From Candidatus Saccharicenans sp. (GTDB lineage Bacteria > Acidobacteriota > Aminicenantia > Aminicenantales > Saccharicenantaceae): 61,117 bases of DNA. Each line of letters opens with the position of its first letter. Position 1 is the first letter of the stretch. Made by a program: the position numbers and the translations under genes. Below the pieces are notes generated by a model, which was given only the letters and a program-made list of their open reading frames with translations, was not told the origin of the DNA and did not search any database. Location: NCBI GenBank assembly GCA_030018265.1, contig JASEFX010000011.1:1-61117 (forward strand), read 5' to 3'. Shown here in pieces: positions 8,262 through 17,304 of the stretch.

Positions 8262-9313
8262 CTTTCCTGTGCTCCGTCATTATAGATTGTTTCTGCCAGC
8301 GCCCGGAAAGCTTCGACCAGCCGGGGGGAAAACCGGCTGAACAGGTCTTCATCAAGCGTATAAATATTTCCGCTTCGCGCAGCCTGTATTTTCACGAGCA
8401 GCGGAGAGGAGAGAAACCAGCTGCGTGCTTTTTCAGAACTTTCCGGCCGGCAGAGAATCAGCACGATTTCCGGGTTTTCCTGGAGGAGTTTTTCCCGGTT
8501 GTAGACAAGCCAGTTTCCGCGCAGGCTGGAAGCGATGTTATGCGCCCGCGTTTTCTCAAGAAGAAAGCTGAGGTAGCTATCACCGCCGCAGGTCCAGAGT
8601 CCCGAGCCCTGACCGTAAAGCGTCAGAAAAACTTTCATCGGTTTTCCGCCGGCGGGCAGCGTTTGTTCGATCGCTTCGATTTGCTTTTTTAACCGGGAGA
8701 TCAGCTCATCCGCCTGTTTCTGTCGGGAGGTGAGCTCGCCTGTCGTGCGAATCAGCTGGAACAGGTCTTCAAAAGTCCTGCCGGCGTCAAAAACATACGC
8801 CGGTAAGCCTTCCCGGTAGAGATGTTCAATCACCCTTTTCGGATTCCCCCGGTATCCGAGAATCAGGTCAGGATGAAGGCTGTAAATCTTCTCCAGGTTG
8901 ATGTCGACCAGGCCGCCGATTACTTCTTTCTGCCTGGCTTCTTCCGGGTAGTCGCAGAATCTGGTCACGCCGATTACTTCCTGATTCAAGCCCAGTGAGA
9001 AAAGAATTTCCGTGAGATTCGGAGCGAGGGAGACGATTCTTGACGGGCTGGACGGCACGCGCACTTTATGCCCGAGGGCGTCCTTGAATTCCCTTTCCTG
9101 CGGGTAGGAAATTGAACTTGCCGCCAGAAGTAGAATAAAAATGAGGAGAAAAATTTTTTGCCCGGACAGCGATTCAGAAAAAGCGGTCGCCTGAAAAAAT
9201 TTCCTGAAGCGGAAAAAACTCGCCGGAAGTACAGCAGAAATCTTTTCCGTGCTGAATCGTCTGCCAGTCAAATTGTTTATTTTAAGTCTCATCGCCGGGA
9301 TGGTTTCTCTCAT
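8258..9313 (-). CDS. btuF: Periplasmic substrate-binding protein, BtuF/FecB type
   Basis: The 351-residue protein delivers ligand to the BtuC/BtuD-like transporter. Conserved features: RIVSLAPNLTEILFSLG, GVTRFCDYPEEA (the CDYP segment is common in cobalamin-binding BtuF), DLILGYRGNP, and a C-terminal RFSPRLVEA. The hydrophobic signal segment lies unusually deep (about residues 50-67), leaving about 45 basic residues before it. The SD-supported ATG at 9313 (AAGGA) argues that this extension is translated; otherwise a later start would be used. It is coupled to btuC and lies 8 nt after btuD. Confidence 0.85.
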   Translation of the reverse strand: MRETIPAMRLKINNLTGRRFSTEKISAVLPASFFRFRKFFQATAFSESLSGQKIFLLIFILLLAASSISYPQEREFKDALGHKVRVPSSPSRIVSLAPNLTEILFSLGLNQEVIGVTRFCDYPEEARQKEVIGGLVDINLEKIYSLHPDLILGYRGNPKRVIEHLYREGLPAYVFDAGRTFEDLFQLIRTTGELTSRQKQADELISRLKKQIEAIEQTLPAGGKPMKVFLTLYGQGSGLWTCGGDSYLSFLLEKTRAHNIASSLRGNWLVYNREKLLQENPEIVLILCRPESSEKARSWFLSSPLLVKIQAARSGNIYTLDEDLFSRFSPRLVEAFRALAETIYNDGAQER

Positions 9314-9321
9314 TATTTATT

Positions 9322-10194
9322 TCATTCCTTAAATGACTTTCCGGTAGAGATTTTCTCTTCCGAACTTCCGGATGGTTTCTCCTGAAGACCGGATGGCGCG
9401 TTTTCCCGCGACGCACTGTGAACCAGGGAAATTTCCGGAAGCCCGGTTGACCGGTTGATTCTGAGGTCGACTTCCACCTGGAAAACTTCCTGGATTAAAT
9501 TTTTTTCCAGAAGTTTTTCAGTCTGACCGCCGGCCACAATTTTCCCTTCCTTTAAAAAAATCATTTTAGTGCAGTAGGCGGCGGCCAGGTTCAGGTTATG
9601 TTCAGCCACCAGGATGGCTTTATTCTTCTCTTTCTGAAGATATTTTAGAAGCGAGTATATCTGAAGCTGAAAATTAAGGTCGAGATGCGAGCTCGGTTCA
9701 TCCAGCAGGAGCAAAGGGGTTTCCTGCGCCAGCGCCCTGGCTATCAGCACCCGCTGGCGTTCGCCGCCGCTCAGCTGATTGAGTTTTTTATGCCTCAGCG
9801 GCCAGGTCCCGGTCAGTTTCAGAGCTTCTTCGATGGCCTCTCTGTCCTCCGCTGAGATCCCGGCAAAAGGGTTGCTCTGGCGGTAATAGCGAGCCATCGC
9901 CACGATTTCCTCCACGCTGTAATCAAAAACTGGCTGAAACACCTGGGGCACCGAAGCCATTAACGAAGCTAACTGCCTGTGATTCAGGCGAAACAGGTCG
10001 CGGTCTTTCACCAGAACCCGGCCCTGGAGAAAGGGCGTCAGCTTCTGGAGCGCCTTGATCAGCGTGCTTTTTCCGGAGCCATTCGGCCCGCAGACGGCCA
10101 GAAATTCGCCCGCTTCCAGGCTGAGCGTGATCTCGTGAATAACCGGTCGATCTTCATAGCCGGCCTGCAGATTTTCCGCCTGAAGAAGTATCAT
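9322..10194 (-). CDS. btuD: ABC transporter ATPase, BtuD/FecE type
   Basis: The 290-residue cytoplasmic ATPase powers the vitamin B12/iron-complex importer encoded next. Walker A GPNGSGKST, Q-loop VPQVF, signature LSGGERQRV, Walker B LLLLDEPSS and the H-loop VAEHN are all present and correctly spaced. The last about 45 residues after the nucleotide-binding domain are Ser/Glu-rich and not conserved. It is first in the minus-strand unit. The leader has AAGGAGAG about 11 nt before ATG and a TATAAT at 10233-10228, but no recognisable -35 box. Confidence 0.92.
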   Translation of the reverse strand: MILLQAENLQAGYEDRPVIHEITLSLEAGEFLAVCGPNGSGKSTLIKALQKLTPFLQGRVLVKDRDLFRLNHRQLASLMASVPQVFQPVFDYSVEEIVAMARYYRQSNPFAGISAEDREAIEEALKLTGTWPLRHKKLNQLSGGERQRVLIARALAQETPLLLLDEPSSHLDLNFQLQIYSLLKYLQKEKNKAILVAEHNLNLAAAYCTKMIFLKEGKIVAGGQTEKLLEKNLIQEVFQVEVDLRINRSTGLPEISLVHSASRENAPSGLQEKPSGSSEEKISTGKSFKE

Positions 10195-10314
10195 CGGCTT
10201 AGAAACTCTCCTTATGGGCTGAACATTATTATAAATTTATTTTCTCCCGCTGGCTATAAAGCTGGCTGCGAATGGATGTCTCCTTATCGTCCGGCTGCCA
10301 TTCCCGGCGGTTGG

Positions 10315-10343
10315 TTGACTTTTAACCACCTGGAAATTATCAT
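10315..10343 (+). promoter_or_regulatory. Predicted sigma-70 promoter of leuS-lptE-holA
   Basis: TTGACT (10315-10320), 17-base spacer, TATCAT (10338-10343). The same pair of hexamers and the same spacing drive rpsT. The leader of about 54 nt ends in a GAGGTGG SD and contains a weak CGGG/CCCG hairpin. Confidence 0.6.
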
Positions 10344-10403
10344 AATTAGCTGATTCGATTGTAAATTTTTCCGGGTGTTTTTTCCCGAATTGAGGTGGCC
10401 GCC

Positions 10404-12884
10404 ATGAAAAAGCCCTACAATTTTGAAGAGATTGAACAAAAGTGGCAGAAAATCTGGGAGGAGAAGAAAGTCTTTGAGGTCAGCGAGGATGCTGACCGTC
10501 CGAAGTATTATCTGCTGGAAATGTATCCCTATCCTTCCGGCCGCATTCATATGGGCCACGTGCGCAATTATTCGATCGGCGACGCGCTTGCCCGTTATAA
10601 GAAGATGAAGGGATACAACGTGCTCCATCCGATCGGATGGGACGCTCTCGGTCTGCCGGCGGAAAACGCGGCGATAAAACGGGGCATTCATCCACAGAAA
10701 TGGACACTCGATAACATTGACTATATGCGCGATCAGATGAAAAGGATGGGCTTCAGCTACTGCTGGAGCCGCGAGGTCAACACCTGTCTGCCCGAATATT
10801 ACAAATGGAATCAGTGGATTTTCCTGAAGATGTTCGAGCAGGGTCTGGCTTACCGGAAGATGAGCTGGGTCAACTGGTGTCCCCAGTGCCGGACGGTTCT
10901 GGCCAACGAGCAGGTAATCGGCGGTTGTTGCTGGCGCTGCGACAGTCAGGTTACACAGAGGAAAATGGAGCAGTGGTTCCTGAGAATAACCGCCTATGCC
11001 GAGGAACTTCTCAGCGGTCACCGGTTGCTCAGCCGCTGGCCGGAGCATGTGCTTCAGATGCAGAAGAACTGGATCGGGAAGAGCACCGGAGCGCTGGTCA
11101 GATTTCCGGTTCCAGACCTGAAACGGGAGATTGAAGTCTTCACCACCCGCATCGACACAATTTACGGGGCAACTTTCTTAGTTTTGAGTCCGGAACATCC
11201 GCTGGCCACCGAGCTGATTGCTGCTCATCCTCAGAAAGAAGCTCTGGCTGAATGGATTGCCAGAACGATTGCCGAATCCCGGCTGAAAAGAGAAGAGCGC
11301 GACGAGGAGAAAGTCGGTTACGACACCGGGGTCCGGGCGGTCAACCCGTTTACCGGCGAACTCATTCCGATTTTCCTGGCCAATTACGTGCTGATGGATT
11401 ACGGAACCGGGGCGGTCATGGCTGTGCCGGCTCACGACCAGCGGGATTATGAATTCGCCACAAAGTACAATCTCCCCATCAGAAAGGTTATCGTTCCGCC
11501 CTCGCCCGGGGTTAAAGCGGAAGAAGGGCGGGCTTTTGAGGAGCCGGGAATTCTCATAAATTCCGGTCCGTTCAGCGGTCTGCGCTCGGAAGAGGCCATG
11601 GATAAAATGGCCGCTTACGCTAAGGAGAAAGGATTCGGGGAGCCGAGCGTTACCTACCGGCTGAGAGACTGGGGCATTTCCCGGCAGCGTTACTGGGGCA
11701 CTCCGATTCCGATCATTTACTGCGACCGCTGCGGAGTGCAGCCCGTTCCCTATGACCAGCTGCCGGTGGTCATTCCCTACAAGGCGCAGTTTACCGGAGA
11801 AGAAGGTTCTCCGCTCGAACGGGTACCGGAGTTTGTTAACACCACCTGCCCGAAATGCGGCGGTCCGGCCCGGCGGGAAACTGATACCATGGATACTTTT
11901 GTCGATTCATCCTGGTATTTCTTCCGCTACTGCTCGCCGAACGAGGACAGGCTTCCCTTTGACCCGGAAAAGGCGAAGTACTGGATGCCGGTTGATCTTT
12001 ACATTGGGGGAGTCGAGCACGCGATACTGCACCTGATTTATTCCAGATTCTTCACCAAATACCTGCGCGACCTCGGGCTGACCGACGTCGACGAACCTTT
12101 CCCGCATTATTTGGCCCAGGGGATGGTGACCAAGGACGGAGCGGCGATGTCGAAGTCGCGGGGAAACATCGTCGACCCTGACGATATGATAAAGAAATAC
12201 GGCGCCGACGCCCTGAGAATCTTCATACTCTTCGCCTCTCCCCCGGAAAAAGAATTTGCCTGGTCGGATGAAGGGCTTGAAGGCTGCTACCGGTTTATCC
12301 TCCGCATCTGGAATCTTTTTGAAGAAAACATCGACCTGTTTTCGGCCGAAGAGGTCCGGGATCAGGATGTTTTCCACCGCGATAGCTACGAGCGGCTGCA
12401 GAAGAAACTCCATCAGACGATAAAAAAGGTCACCGAAGATATCGAGGTGCGCTTCCACCTGAACACGGCGATCAGTGCGCTGATGGAACTGGTGAATCTT
12501 ATCAAAAAAGAAAAAGACCGGTTGAGAACCAGCCACCAGGGACGCCAGCTGCTGCGTCAGGCGCTCGAGGCGCTGAACCTGATGGTGTCGCCTTTTGCCC
12601 CGCATGTGGCCGAAGAGCTCTGGGAGAGAACCGGACATCAGACGCTGGTCGCGGAAACTCCCTGGCCGGTTTACGACCCTGAACTGGCAAAGGAAGAGAT
12701 GGTCACCATCGTCGTCCAGGTCAACGGCAAGGTGCGCGATAAATTTGAAGCTCCGCTGGATGCTGACGAGGAAGAGCTCAAACAGAAAGCGCTGAGCTTG
12801 AAGCGAATTCAGGAAATTCTTGCCGGGCAGCAGCCGAAGAAAATTGTCTGCGTCAAAAACAAACTGGTAAGTCTGGTGGTCTGA
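10404..12884 (+). CDS. leuS: Leucyl-tRNA synthetase
   Basis: Class I aminoacyl-tRNA synthetase charging tRNA-Leu; 826 residues, normal for bacteria. The HIGH motif appears as PSGRIHMGH (about residue 42), a zinc-binding Cys cluster near 158-180, and the CP1 editing domain about 220-420 with the TTRIDTIYGATF threonine-rich site. KMSKS appears as MSKSRGN (about 581), followed by an anticodon-binding domain and the C-terminal VQVNGKVRDK segment. I chose ATG 10404 because an in-frame GTG nine bases earlier lies inside the GAGGTGG SD. First gene of an operon with lptE and holA. Confidence 0.97.
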   Translation: MKKPYNFEEIEQKWQKIWEEKKVFEVSEDADRPKYYLLEMYPYPSGRIHMGHVRNYSIGDALARYKKMKGYNVLHPIGWDALGLPAENAAIKRGIHPQKWTLDNIDYMRDQMKRMGFSYCWSREVNTCLPEYYKWNQWIFLKMFEQGLAYRKMSWVNWCPQCRTVLANEQVIGGCCWRCDSQVTQRKMEQWFLRITAYAEELLSGHRLLSRWPEHVLQMQKNWIGKSTGALVRFPVPDLKREIEVFTTRIDTIYGATFLVLSPEHPLATELIAAHPQKEALAEWIARTIAESRLKREERDEEKVGYDTGVRAVNPFTGELIPIFLANYVLMDYGTGAVMAVPAHDQRDYEFATKYNLPIRKVIVPPSPGVKAEEGRAFEEPGILINSGPFSGLRSEEAMDKMAAYAKEKGFGEPSVTYRLRDWGISRQRYWGTPIPIIYCDRCGVQPVPYDQLPVVIPYKAQFTGEEGSPLERVPEFVNTTCPKCGGPARRETDTMDTFVDSSWYFFRYCSPNEDRLPFDPEKAKYWMPVDLYIGGVEHAILHLIYSRFFTKYLRDLGLTDVDEPFPHYLAQGMVTKDGAAMSKSRGNIVDPDDMIKKYGADALRIFILFASPPEKEFAWSDEGLEGCYRFILRIWNLFEENIDLFSAEEVRDQDVFHRDSYERLQKKLHQTIKKVTEDIEVRFHLNTAISALMELVNLIKKEKDRLRTSHQGRQLLRQALEALNLMVSPFAPHVAEELWERTGHQTLVAETPWPVYDPELAKEEMVTIVVQVNGKVRDKFEAPLDADEEELKQKALSLKRIQEILAGQQPKKIVCVKNKLVSLVV

Positions 12885-12892
12885 TTTAATTC

Positions 12893-13420
12893 ATGAGTTT
12901 TTCTCGAAAAGTCGCGTTTTTTGTGACAGCCATTTTATGCCTTTTGAGTCTGGTTAACTGCGGTTATCAGCTGAGGGGAAAAGGAAAGTTCTGGCCGCCC
13001 GGGATGAAAAGGGTGATGGTGCCGGTTTTCAAAAATTCCTCCGGCCGTTATGAGCTTGACCTGAAGCTCACCAGCGCGGTGGTTAACGAACTGGTGGCCA
13101 GAACGGGAGTGGTTATCGTCAGCGATCGCTCGCAGGCCCAGGGATTGCTCAGCGGCGAAATTCTCTCCTTCAGCGTCCAGCCGATCGCCTTTAATTCGGC
13201 CGGCGCGGCCGTCAGGTTCAAGATCGTCATCACCACCAGCGTTGTTTTCACCGACCTGGAAAACCAGAGGGTGCTGTTTTCAGACAGCCATTTTGTTTAC
13301 ACCGAGGAATACGACATTCCTGAAGGAGTGGATTTCGAAACGATGGAAACGCAGGCTATCGAGCGCGCGGCTGAAAAATACGCCAGGCAGCTGGTGGTGA
13401 ATTTGCTGGAAGGATTTTAA
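12893..13420 (+). CDS. lptE: LptE-like LPS-assembly lipoprotein
   Basis: A 175-residue lipoprotein: signal segment about residues 6-20, lipobox SLVNC, immediately followed by the family signature GYQLRG. LptE plugs the LptD outer-membrane channel for lipopolysaccharide insertion. The leuS-lptE-holA order is the conserved proteobacterial arrangement, which strongly supports the call despite low sequence conservation. It lies 8 nt after leuS and abuts holA directly (TAAATG). Confidence 0.85.
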   Translation: MSFSRKVAFFVTAILCLLSLVNCGYQLRGKGKFWPPGMKRVMVPVFKNSSGRYELDLKLTSAVVNELVARTGVVIVSDRSQAQGLLSGEILSFSVQPIAFNSAGAAVRFKIVITTSVVFTDLENQRVLFSDSHFVYTEEYDIPEGVDFETMETQAIERAAEKYARQLVVNLLEGF

Positions 13421-14557
13421 ATGTCTTCGCGGGAGCCGTTTTATATCAGCTGGAGAAATGAGCTTTCACCCGACAACCTCCGTGCGGGAATCTTTGTTTA
13501 CGGTGAGCAGGCGGCCTGGGCCAGAAGGCTGCTGCGGGAGACAGCGGCCGTTATCCAGAAAAAGGAGCAGAACCTTGAGCTCCGGACATTCTTCCTGTTC
13601 GATAAAAACTGGGCGGAAATCCTGGATGAAGCTCTGGTTCGGGATATGTTCTTGCTGAATAATCGAAGAATTTTTGCGGTCTACTTTCCGGAAGTGGAAG
13701 ATGACGACCCCCAGTTAGCCGAGAAAGCCTGGCGCCAGCTGGTCTCGCCTTACGAGGATGAGATCGCCAGGTATTTTGCCTCTCCGCCTGAAGGAGTCTC
13801 GCTGGTTATCGTTTATGCCGGCCGTCTCAGGAAGGGGAACAGTTTGCTCGATTTTTTCATCCGGTTGAAGAACTCATCGGGCGGCGCTCTCCGGTTGCTG
13901 GAAATGAAAACACCCCGGGAATCGGAACTGGTGGCCTGGGTTCAGGATGAAATCAGGAAGCGGGGGAGGAGGACAAATCCTCAGGCGATAGCCAGGTTGC
14001 TGGAAGTGGTCGGTTCCGACCTGGTGCTTCTCGAAAACGAGATGGAAAAGCTCGCACTTTACGCCGGGGAAAAGGGAGTGATCGGAGAGGAAGAAGTGCT
14101 GACGGTCTGCGGTTTTCAGAGAACGGATGACCGCTTTGCCCTGGAAGAGGCGCTGGAATCGGGCAGCCTGGAAGAAGCTCTTCGCCTCCATGCAAGGTTT
14201 ATGGCCGACCAGCCGGACCCGCAGGAAATGCTGAATTATTTTTCCGGCATCAGCCGGTTTATCATTTCTCTCGCCCGGGCCGGGTATGAAGTGGTGGAAA
14301 AGAAGGTTCCGGTGAGGGAAGTTTTCAGGAAACTCCACCCGCAGATCAGCGAGAGCTGGAGCCTGTTTGACCGGAAGCTCTCTGCTTTTACTTCCTGTCT
14401 TAAATCTTTCACTCAGAAGGAACTGGACGACCTGGTGCGGGAACTCGGAAAGCTGGACCTGAGGTTAAAATCCACCGAGCTGGATCCAGGGATACTGATA
14501 GAGACCTTTCTGATCAAATTTTTCCAGCTGAGGGATAAAGGAAGGGCTGGAGTTTAG
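13421..14557 (+). CDS. holA: DNA polymerase III delta subunit
   Basis: A clamp-loader subunit that opens the beta clamp; 378 residues, family-typical. The AAA+-like fold is recognisable from FLLNNRRIFAVYFPE, VQDEIRKRGRRTNPQA, the LLENEMEKLALYAG helix and RTDDRFALEEALESG. Its start codon follows the lptE stop directly. Its stop codon overlaps that of the convergent rpsT by 3 bases, with no space for a terminator. Confidence 0.9.
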   Translation: MSSREPFYISWRNELSPDNLRAGIFVYGEQAAWARRLLRETAAVIQKKEQNLELRTFFLFDKNWAEILDEALVRDMFLLNNRRIFAVYFPEVEDDDPQLAEKAWRQLVSPYEDEIARYFASPPEGVSLVIVYAGRLRKGNSLLDFFIRLKNSSGGALRLLEMKTPRESELVAWVQDEIRKRGRRTNPQAIARLLEVVGSDLVLLENEMEKLALYAGEKGVIGEEEVLTVCGFQRTDDRFALEEALESGSLEEALRLHARFMADQPDPQEMLNYFSGISRFIISLARAGYEVVEKKVPVREVFRKLHPQISESWSLFDRKLSAFTSCLKSFTQKELDDLVRELGKLDLRLKSTELDPGILIETFLIKFFQLRDKGRAGV

Positions 14558-14832
14558 CTGGCAGCCGTCTGCAGCTTGTTTACCTGTTTTGAAAGACGGG
14601 ACTTATAGCGGGAGCCGGTGTTCTTTTTAATCGCTCCCCTGGCCACGGTTTTGTCTACTATCTTAAAAACCTGCGGGAGCAGCTCTCTGGCCGCTTCAGC
14701 GTTCCCGCTGGCGATCGCTTCCCTGAGCTTCTTGATCCAGGTTTTCATCAAGCTCCGGTTTCTCTGATTGATAGCCCGTCTTTTCAGGCTCCGACGGTGC
14801 TGTCTGATGGCAGATTTGTGTCTGAGCGGCAT
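14554..14832 (-). CDS. rpsT: 30S ribosomal protein S20
   Basis: A primary 16S rRNA-binding protein, 92 residues, very basic. Typical blocks: RRSLKRRAINQRNRS, KTWIKKLREA, the KTVARGAIKKNTGSRYKSRL C-terminal signature. Strong SD AAGGAGATAGGAG directly before the ATG. Driven by its own promoter at 14857-14885. The holA/rpsT neighbourhood is widespread in bacteria. Confidence 0.97.
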   Translation of the reverse strand: MPLRHKSAIRQHRRSLKRRAINQRNRSLMKTWIKKLREAIASGNAEAARELLPQVFKIVDKTVARGAIKKNTGSRYKSRLSKQVNKLQTAAS

Positions 14833-14856
14833 CTCCTATCTCCTTTTGAGTGGCAT

Positions 14857-14885
14857 ATGATAGAATAACTTTAACTTAAAGTCAA
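14857..14885 (-). promoter_or_regulatory. Predicted sigma-70 promoter of rpsT
   Basis: TTGACT (14885-14880), 17-base spacer, TATCAT (14862-14857) on the minus strand, with transcription start expected near 14850 and a short SD-containing leader. It overlaps a possible plus-strand extended -10 element for dtd. Confidence 0.65.
14858..14866 (+). promoter_or_regulatory. Possible extended -10 promoter of dtd
   Basis: TGATAGAAT (TGn plus TAGAAT) lies on the plus strand across the rpsT -10 element; no -35 box is evident. The leader would include a CTCCGG/CCGGAG stem with a 12-base loop near 14888-14911. Confidence 0.35.
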
Positions 14886-14935
14886 CACTCCGGGCTGCTG
14901 GAAGTCCGGAGGCGATGCTTGTGGAGAGAGGCCTG

Positions 14936-15388
14936 ATGAAGATAGTGCTTCAAAGAGTCAGGGAAGCTAAGGTGGTGGTTGAAGGACAGACGGTCGGGAG
15001 CATCGGGCGCGGACTCTGCCTTCTGGTCGGGGTGGAGAAGGGAGACCGGGAAGTTGAAGCCGAGTGGCTGGCCAGCAAGGTGGTGGAGCTCAGGATTTTC
15101 CCCGATGAGAACGACCGCATGAACCTTTCGGTTAAAGAAGTTGGCGGAAGCGTGCTGGCGGTTTCCCAGTTTACCCTGGCCAGCTCGATCAAAAAGGGAC
15201 GCCGGCCGAGCTTTGACCGGGCTGAAGCTCCCGCCCGGGCGGCAGAGCTTTTTGACTATTTTGTCGACCGGGTGAGGGCGCAGGGAGTTGAAGTGCAGAC
15301 CGGGATCTTCCAGGCGATGATGGAGGTTCATCTGATCAACGACGGACCGGTGACTTTTATTCTCGATTCTCGCCTGAAACAGTTTTAA
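14936..15388 (+). CDS. dtd: D-aminoacyl-tRNA deacylase
   Basis: Hydrolyses D-amino acids (D-Tyr and others, also Gly from tRNA-Ala) from mischarged tRNAs; 150 residues, normal size. It begins [13 protein letters not shown], contains the catalytic-site segment SQFTLAS (SQFTL) and the cross-subunit loop near the C-terminus read as [12 protein letters not shown] prefer ATG 14936, behind GAGAGAGG, to an upstream in-frame ATG at 14915, because the family starts here. Confidence 0.95.
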   Translation: MKIVLQRVREAKVVVEGQTVGSIGRGLCLLVGVEKGDREVEAEWLASKVVELRIFPDENDRMNLSVKEVGGSVLAVSQFTLASSIKKGRRPSFDRAEAPARAAELFDYFVDRVRAQGVEVQTGIFQAMMEVHLINDGPVTFILDSRLKQF

Positions 15389-15405
15389 GCCGGCTATAAA
15401 ACGCT

Positions 15406-15431
15406 AATATATGAACAACCATTCATATATT
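15406..15431. terminator. Perfect 10-bp inverted repeat between convergent dtd and ribBA
   Basis: AATATATGAA (15406-15415), a 6-base loop, and TTCATATATT (15422-15431). It lies tail-to-tail between the two genes, so a bidirectional terminator is the simplest reading. However, the stem is A/T-only apart from one G/C pair and lacks a GC core, and the dyad also looks like a TetR-family operator half-site pair. Confidence 0.45.
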
Positions 15432-15469
15432 GCGGGAAACTGAGCCGACCGGAGCAGAATGGGGCTTTT

Positions 15470-16690
15470 TCAGATTATGTCCAGGAGGTGGCCGAGTTTT
15501 TCCTTTTTGGCTTTCAGGTATTCCAGGTTCTCCCTGGTCGGGGGAATCTGAATCGGCACCCTTTCGACGATTTCCAGGCCGTAGCCGGAAAGACCGCGGA
15601 ACTTTCTCGGGTTGTTGGTGATCAGCCGGATCTTTTTGATTCCGAGCGCGGCTAAGATCTGGGCGCCAATGCCGTAATCTCTCTGGTCAGGCTTAAAACC
15701 GAGCCGGCAGTTCGCTTCCACGGTATCGCAGCCTTCATCCTGAAGGCTGTAAGCTTTAATCTTGTTGGCCAGACCGATTCCCCGACCTTCGTGGTTTAAC
15801 ATGTAGAGCACCACTCCGGTCCCTTCCTTTTCTATCATCTCCATCGCCCGGTGCAGCTGCTCGCCGCAATCGCAGCGGAGAGAACCGAAGGCGTCGCCGG
15901 TCAGGCACTGCGAATGTGCTCTGACCAGAATCGGCCGGTCAGGGGAAATTTCCCCTTTGATCAGGGCCACGTGGTGCTCACCGTGGATGATGTCTTCGAA
16001 GACGGCGATGCGAAAATTTCCGTATTTTGTCGGCAGGTCAGCTTCGGAAATCTTTCTCACCAGGGTTTCCGTGCGCATCCGGTAGGCGATCAGGTCGGCG
16101 ATGGTCAGGATCGGAATTCCGTGCTGGCGGCTGAATTTTTCCAGGTCGGGCATCCTGGCCATCGTCCCGTCGTCCCTCATGATTTCGCAGATGACACCGG
16201 CCGGGTAAAGACCGGCCATCCGGGCCAGGTCGACCGAGGCTTCGGTCTGTCCGGCTCTGGCCAGCACGCCCCCGTCGCGGGCGATCAACGGGAACACGTG
16301 TCCGGGTCGCGCCAGGTCTTCAGGCCTGGTGGCCGGGTTGATGGTGGTGAGAATGGTTTTTGCCCGGTCGTAGGCAGAGATGCCGGTGGTCACGCCTTCC
16401 TTAGCGTCGATGGAGACGGTAAAGGCTGTGCCAAAGCGGGCTGTGTTATCCTGAACCATCGGCGGCAGGTCCAGCTCTTCCGCCCTTTTCCGGGTGAGCG
16501 AAAGACATATAAGCCCGCGGCCGTAGCGGGCCATAAAGTTGATTATTTCCGGCGTAACCTTTTCCGCTGCCACCATCAGGTCGCCTTCGTTTTCCCGGTC
16601 CTCGTCGTCTACGATGATGATGAGGCGACCGGAGCGGACGTATTCTAAGGCTTCTTCGACACTTATGATTGTCTTTTCCTGATTGTTCAT
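15470..16690 (-). CDS. ribBA: Bifunctional DHBP synthase / GTP cyclohydrolase II
   Basis: Makes both starting units of riboflavin. The N-terminal RibB domain (residues 1-205) turns ribulose-5-phosphate into dihydroxybutanone phosphate: [11 protein letters not shown] metal site, ATGAGLICLSL-like block, [18 protein letters not shown]. The C-terminal RibA domain (206-406) opens [23 protein letters not shown] zinc motif, [22 protein letters not shown]. 406 residues is standard. Last gene of ftsY-ribD-ribE-ribBA; 20 nt after ribE. Confidence 0.97.
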   Translation of the reverse strand: MNNQEKTIISVEEALEYVRSGRLIIIVDDEDRENEGDLMVAAEKVTPEIINFMARYGRGLICLSLTRKRAEELDLPPMVQDNTARFGTAFTVSIDAKEGVTTGISAYDRAKTILTTINPATRPEDLARPGHVFPLIARDGGVLARAGQTEASVDLARMAGLYPAGVICEIMRDDGTMARMPDLEKFSRQHGIPILTIADLIAYRMRTETLVRKISEADLPTKYGNFRIAVFEDIIHGEHHVALIKGEISPDRPILVRAHSQCLTGDAFGSLRCDCGEQLHRAMEMIEKEGTGVVLYMLNHEGRGIGLANKIKAYSLQDEGCDTVEANCRLGFKPDQRDYGIGAQILAALGIKKIRLITNNPRKFRGLSGYGLEIVERVPIQIPPTRENLEYLKAKKEKLGHLLDII

Positions 16691-16710
16691 AAGTTGTTTA
16701 TCCGGAAGGA

Positions 16711-17304
16711 TTAAGATTTTATCTTTGATATAAAATTATACACGTATTTTCCGATAATGTCACACTCAACATTGACCGCATCGCCCGGACGCAGCCGGTC
16801 AAGGTTGGTCTGCTGCAGGGTAGAGGGGATAAGCTCAACCTCAAAATAACCCGGACCCACAGCGGCGACGGTCAGGCTAACCCCGTTTACCGCCACCGAG
16901 CCCTTTTCCACCAGGTATTTTCTGATTTCTTCCTCCAGGCGGATTTTCAGGCGTTTGCCGGGCGGGCGCAGTCTGACTTCTGCCACCTGACCTGTCCCGT
17001 CAACGTGACCGGTGACCAGATGCCCCCCGAGAAGGCTGTCGAGAGTGGCCGGAAGTTCCAGGTTGAGGAGTTGCCCGGGCTTTAGTTTTCCCAGAGTGGT
17101 TTTTTCCAGCGTTTCTTTCGCCAGGTTAAAAGTCAGCTGCCGGTCTTCTATCCGGGTTACCGTAAGACAGACTCCATCAACCGACAGGCTCTGTCCCTTC
17201 TCCAGGCGCCGGCAGAGTTCTTCCGGAGCTTCGATGATCACCTCCTGGCGGTTGCTGCGGTAAGCCCGGAAGACCCCGCGATGAAAGATTAAACCGGTAA
17301 ACAT
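16711..17304 (-). CDS. ribE: Riboflavin synthase alpha chain
   Basis: Dismutates two 6,7-dimethyl-8-ribityllumazine molecules to riboflavin. 197 residues with the characteristic MFTGLI start and two lumazine-binding repeats: the first around SVDGVCLTV...[18 protein letters not shown], the second around [12 protein letters not shown]. Overlaps the ribD stop by one base (TAATG). Lumazine synthase (ribH) is not in the window. Confidence 0.96.
   Translation of the reverse strand: MFTGLIFHRGVFRAYRSNRQEVIIEAPEELCRRLEKGQSLSVDGVCLTVTRIEDRQLTFNLAKETLEKTTLGKLKPGQLLNLELPATLDSLLGGHLVTGHVDGTGQVAEVRLRPPGKRLKIRLEEEIRKYLVEKGSVAVNGVSLTVAAVGPGYFEVELIPSTLQQTNLDRLRPGDAVNVECDIIGKYVYNFISKIKS

Noticed and set aside
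10195-10403. Cobalamin riboswitch before btuD, or T-box before leuS, in the 209-bp divergent gap
   Set aside because: No B12-box-like or T-box-like conserved segment was found on either strand; the gap is accounted for by the leuS promoter, a TATAAT on the minus strand and short weak hairpins.
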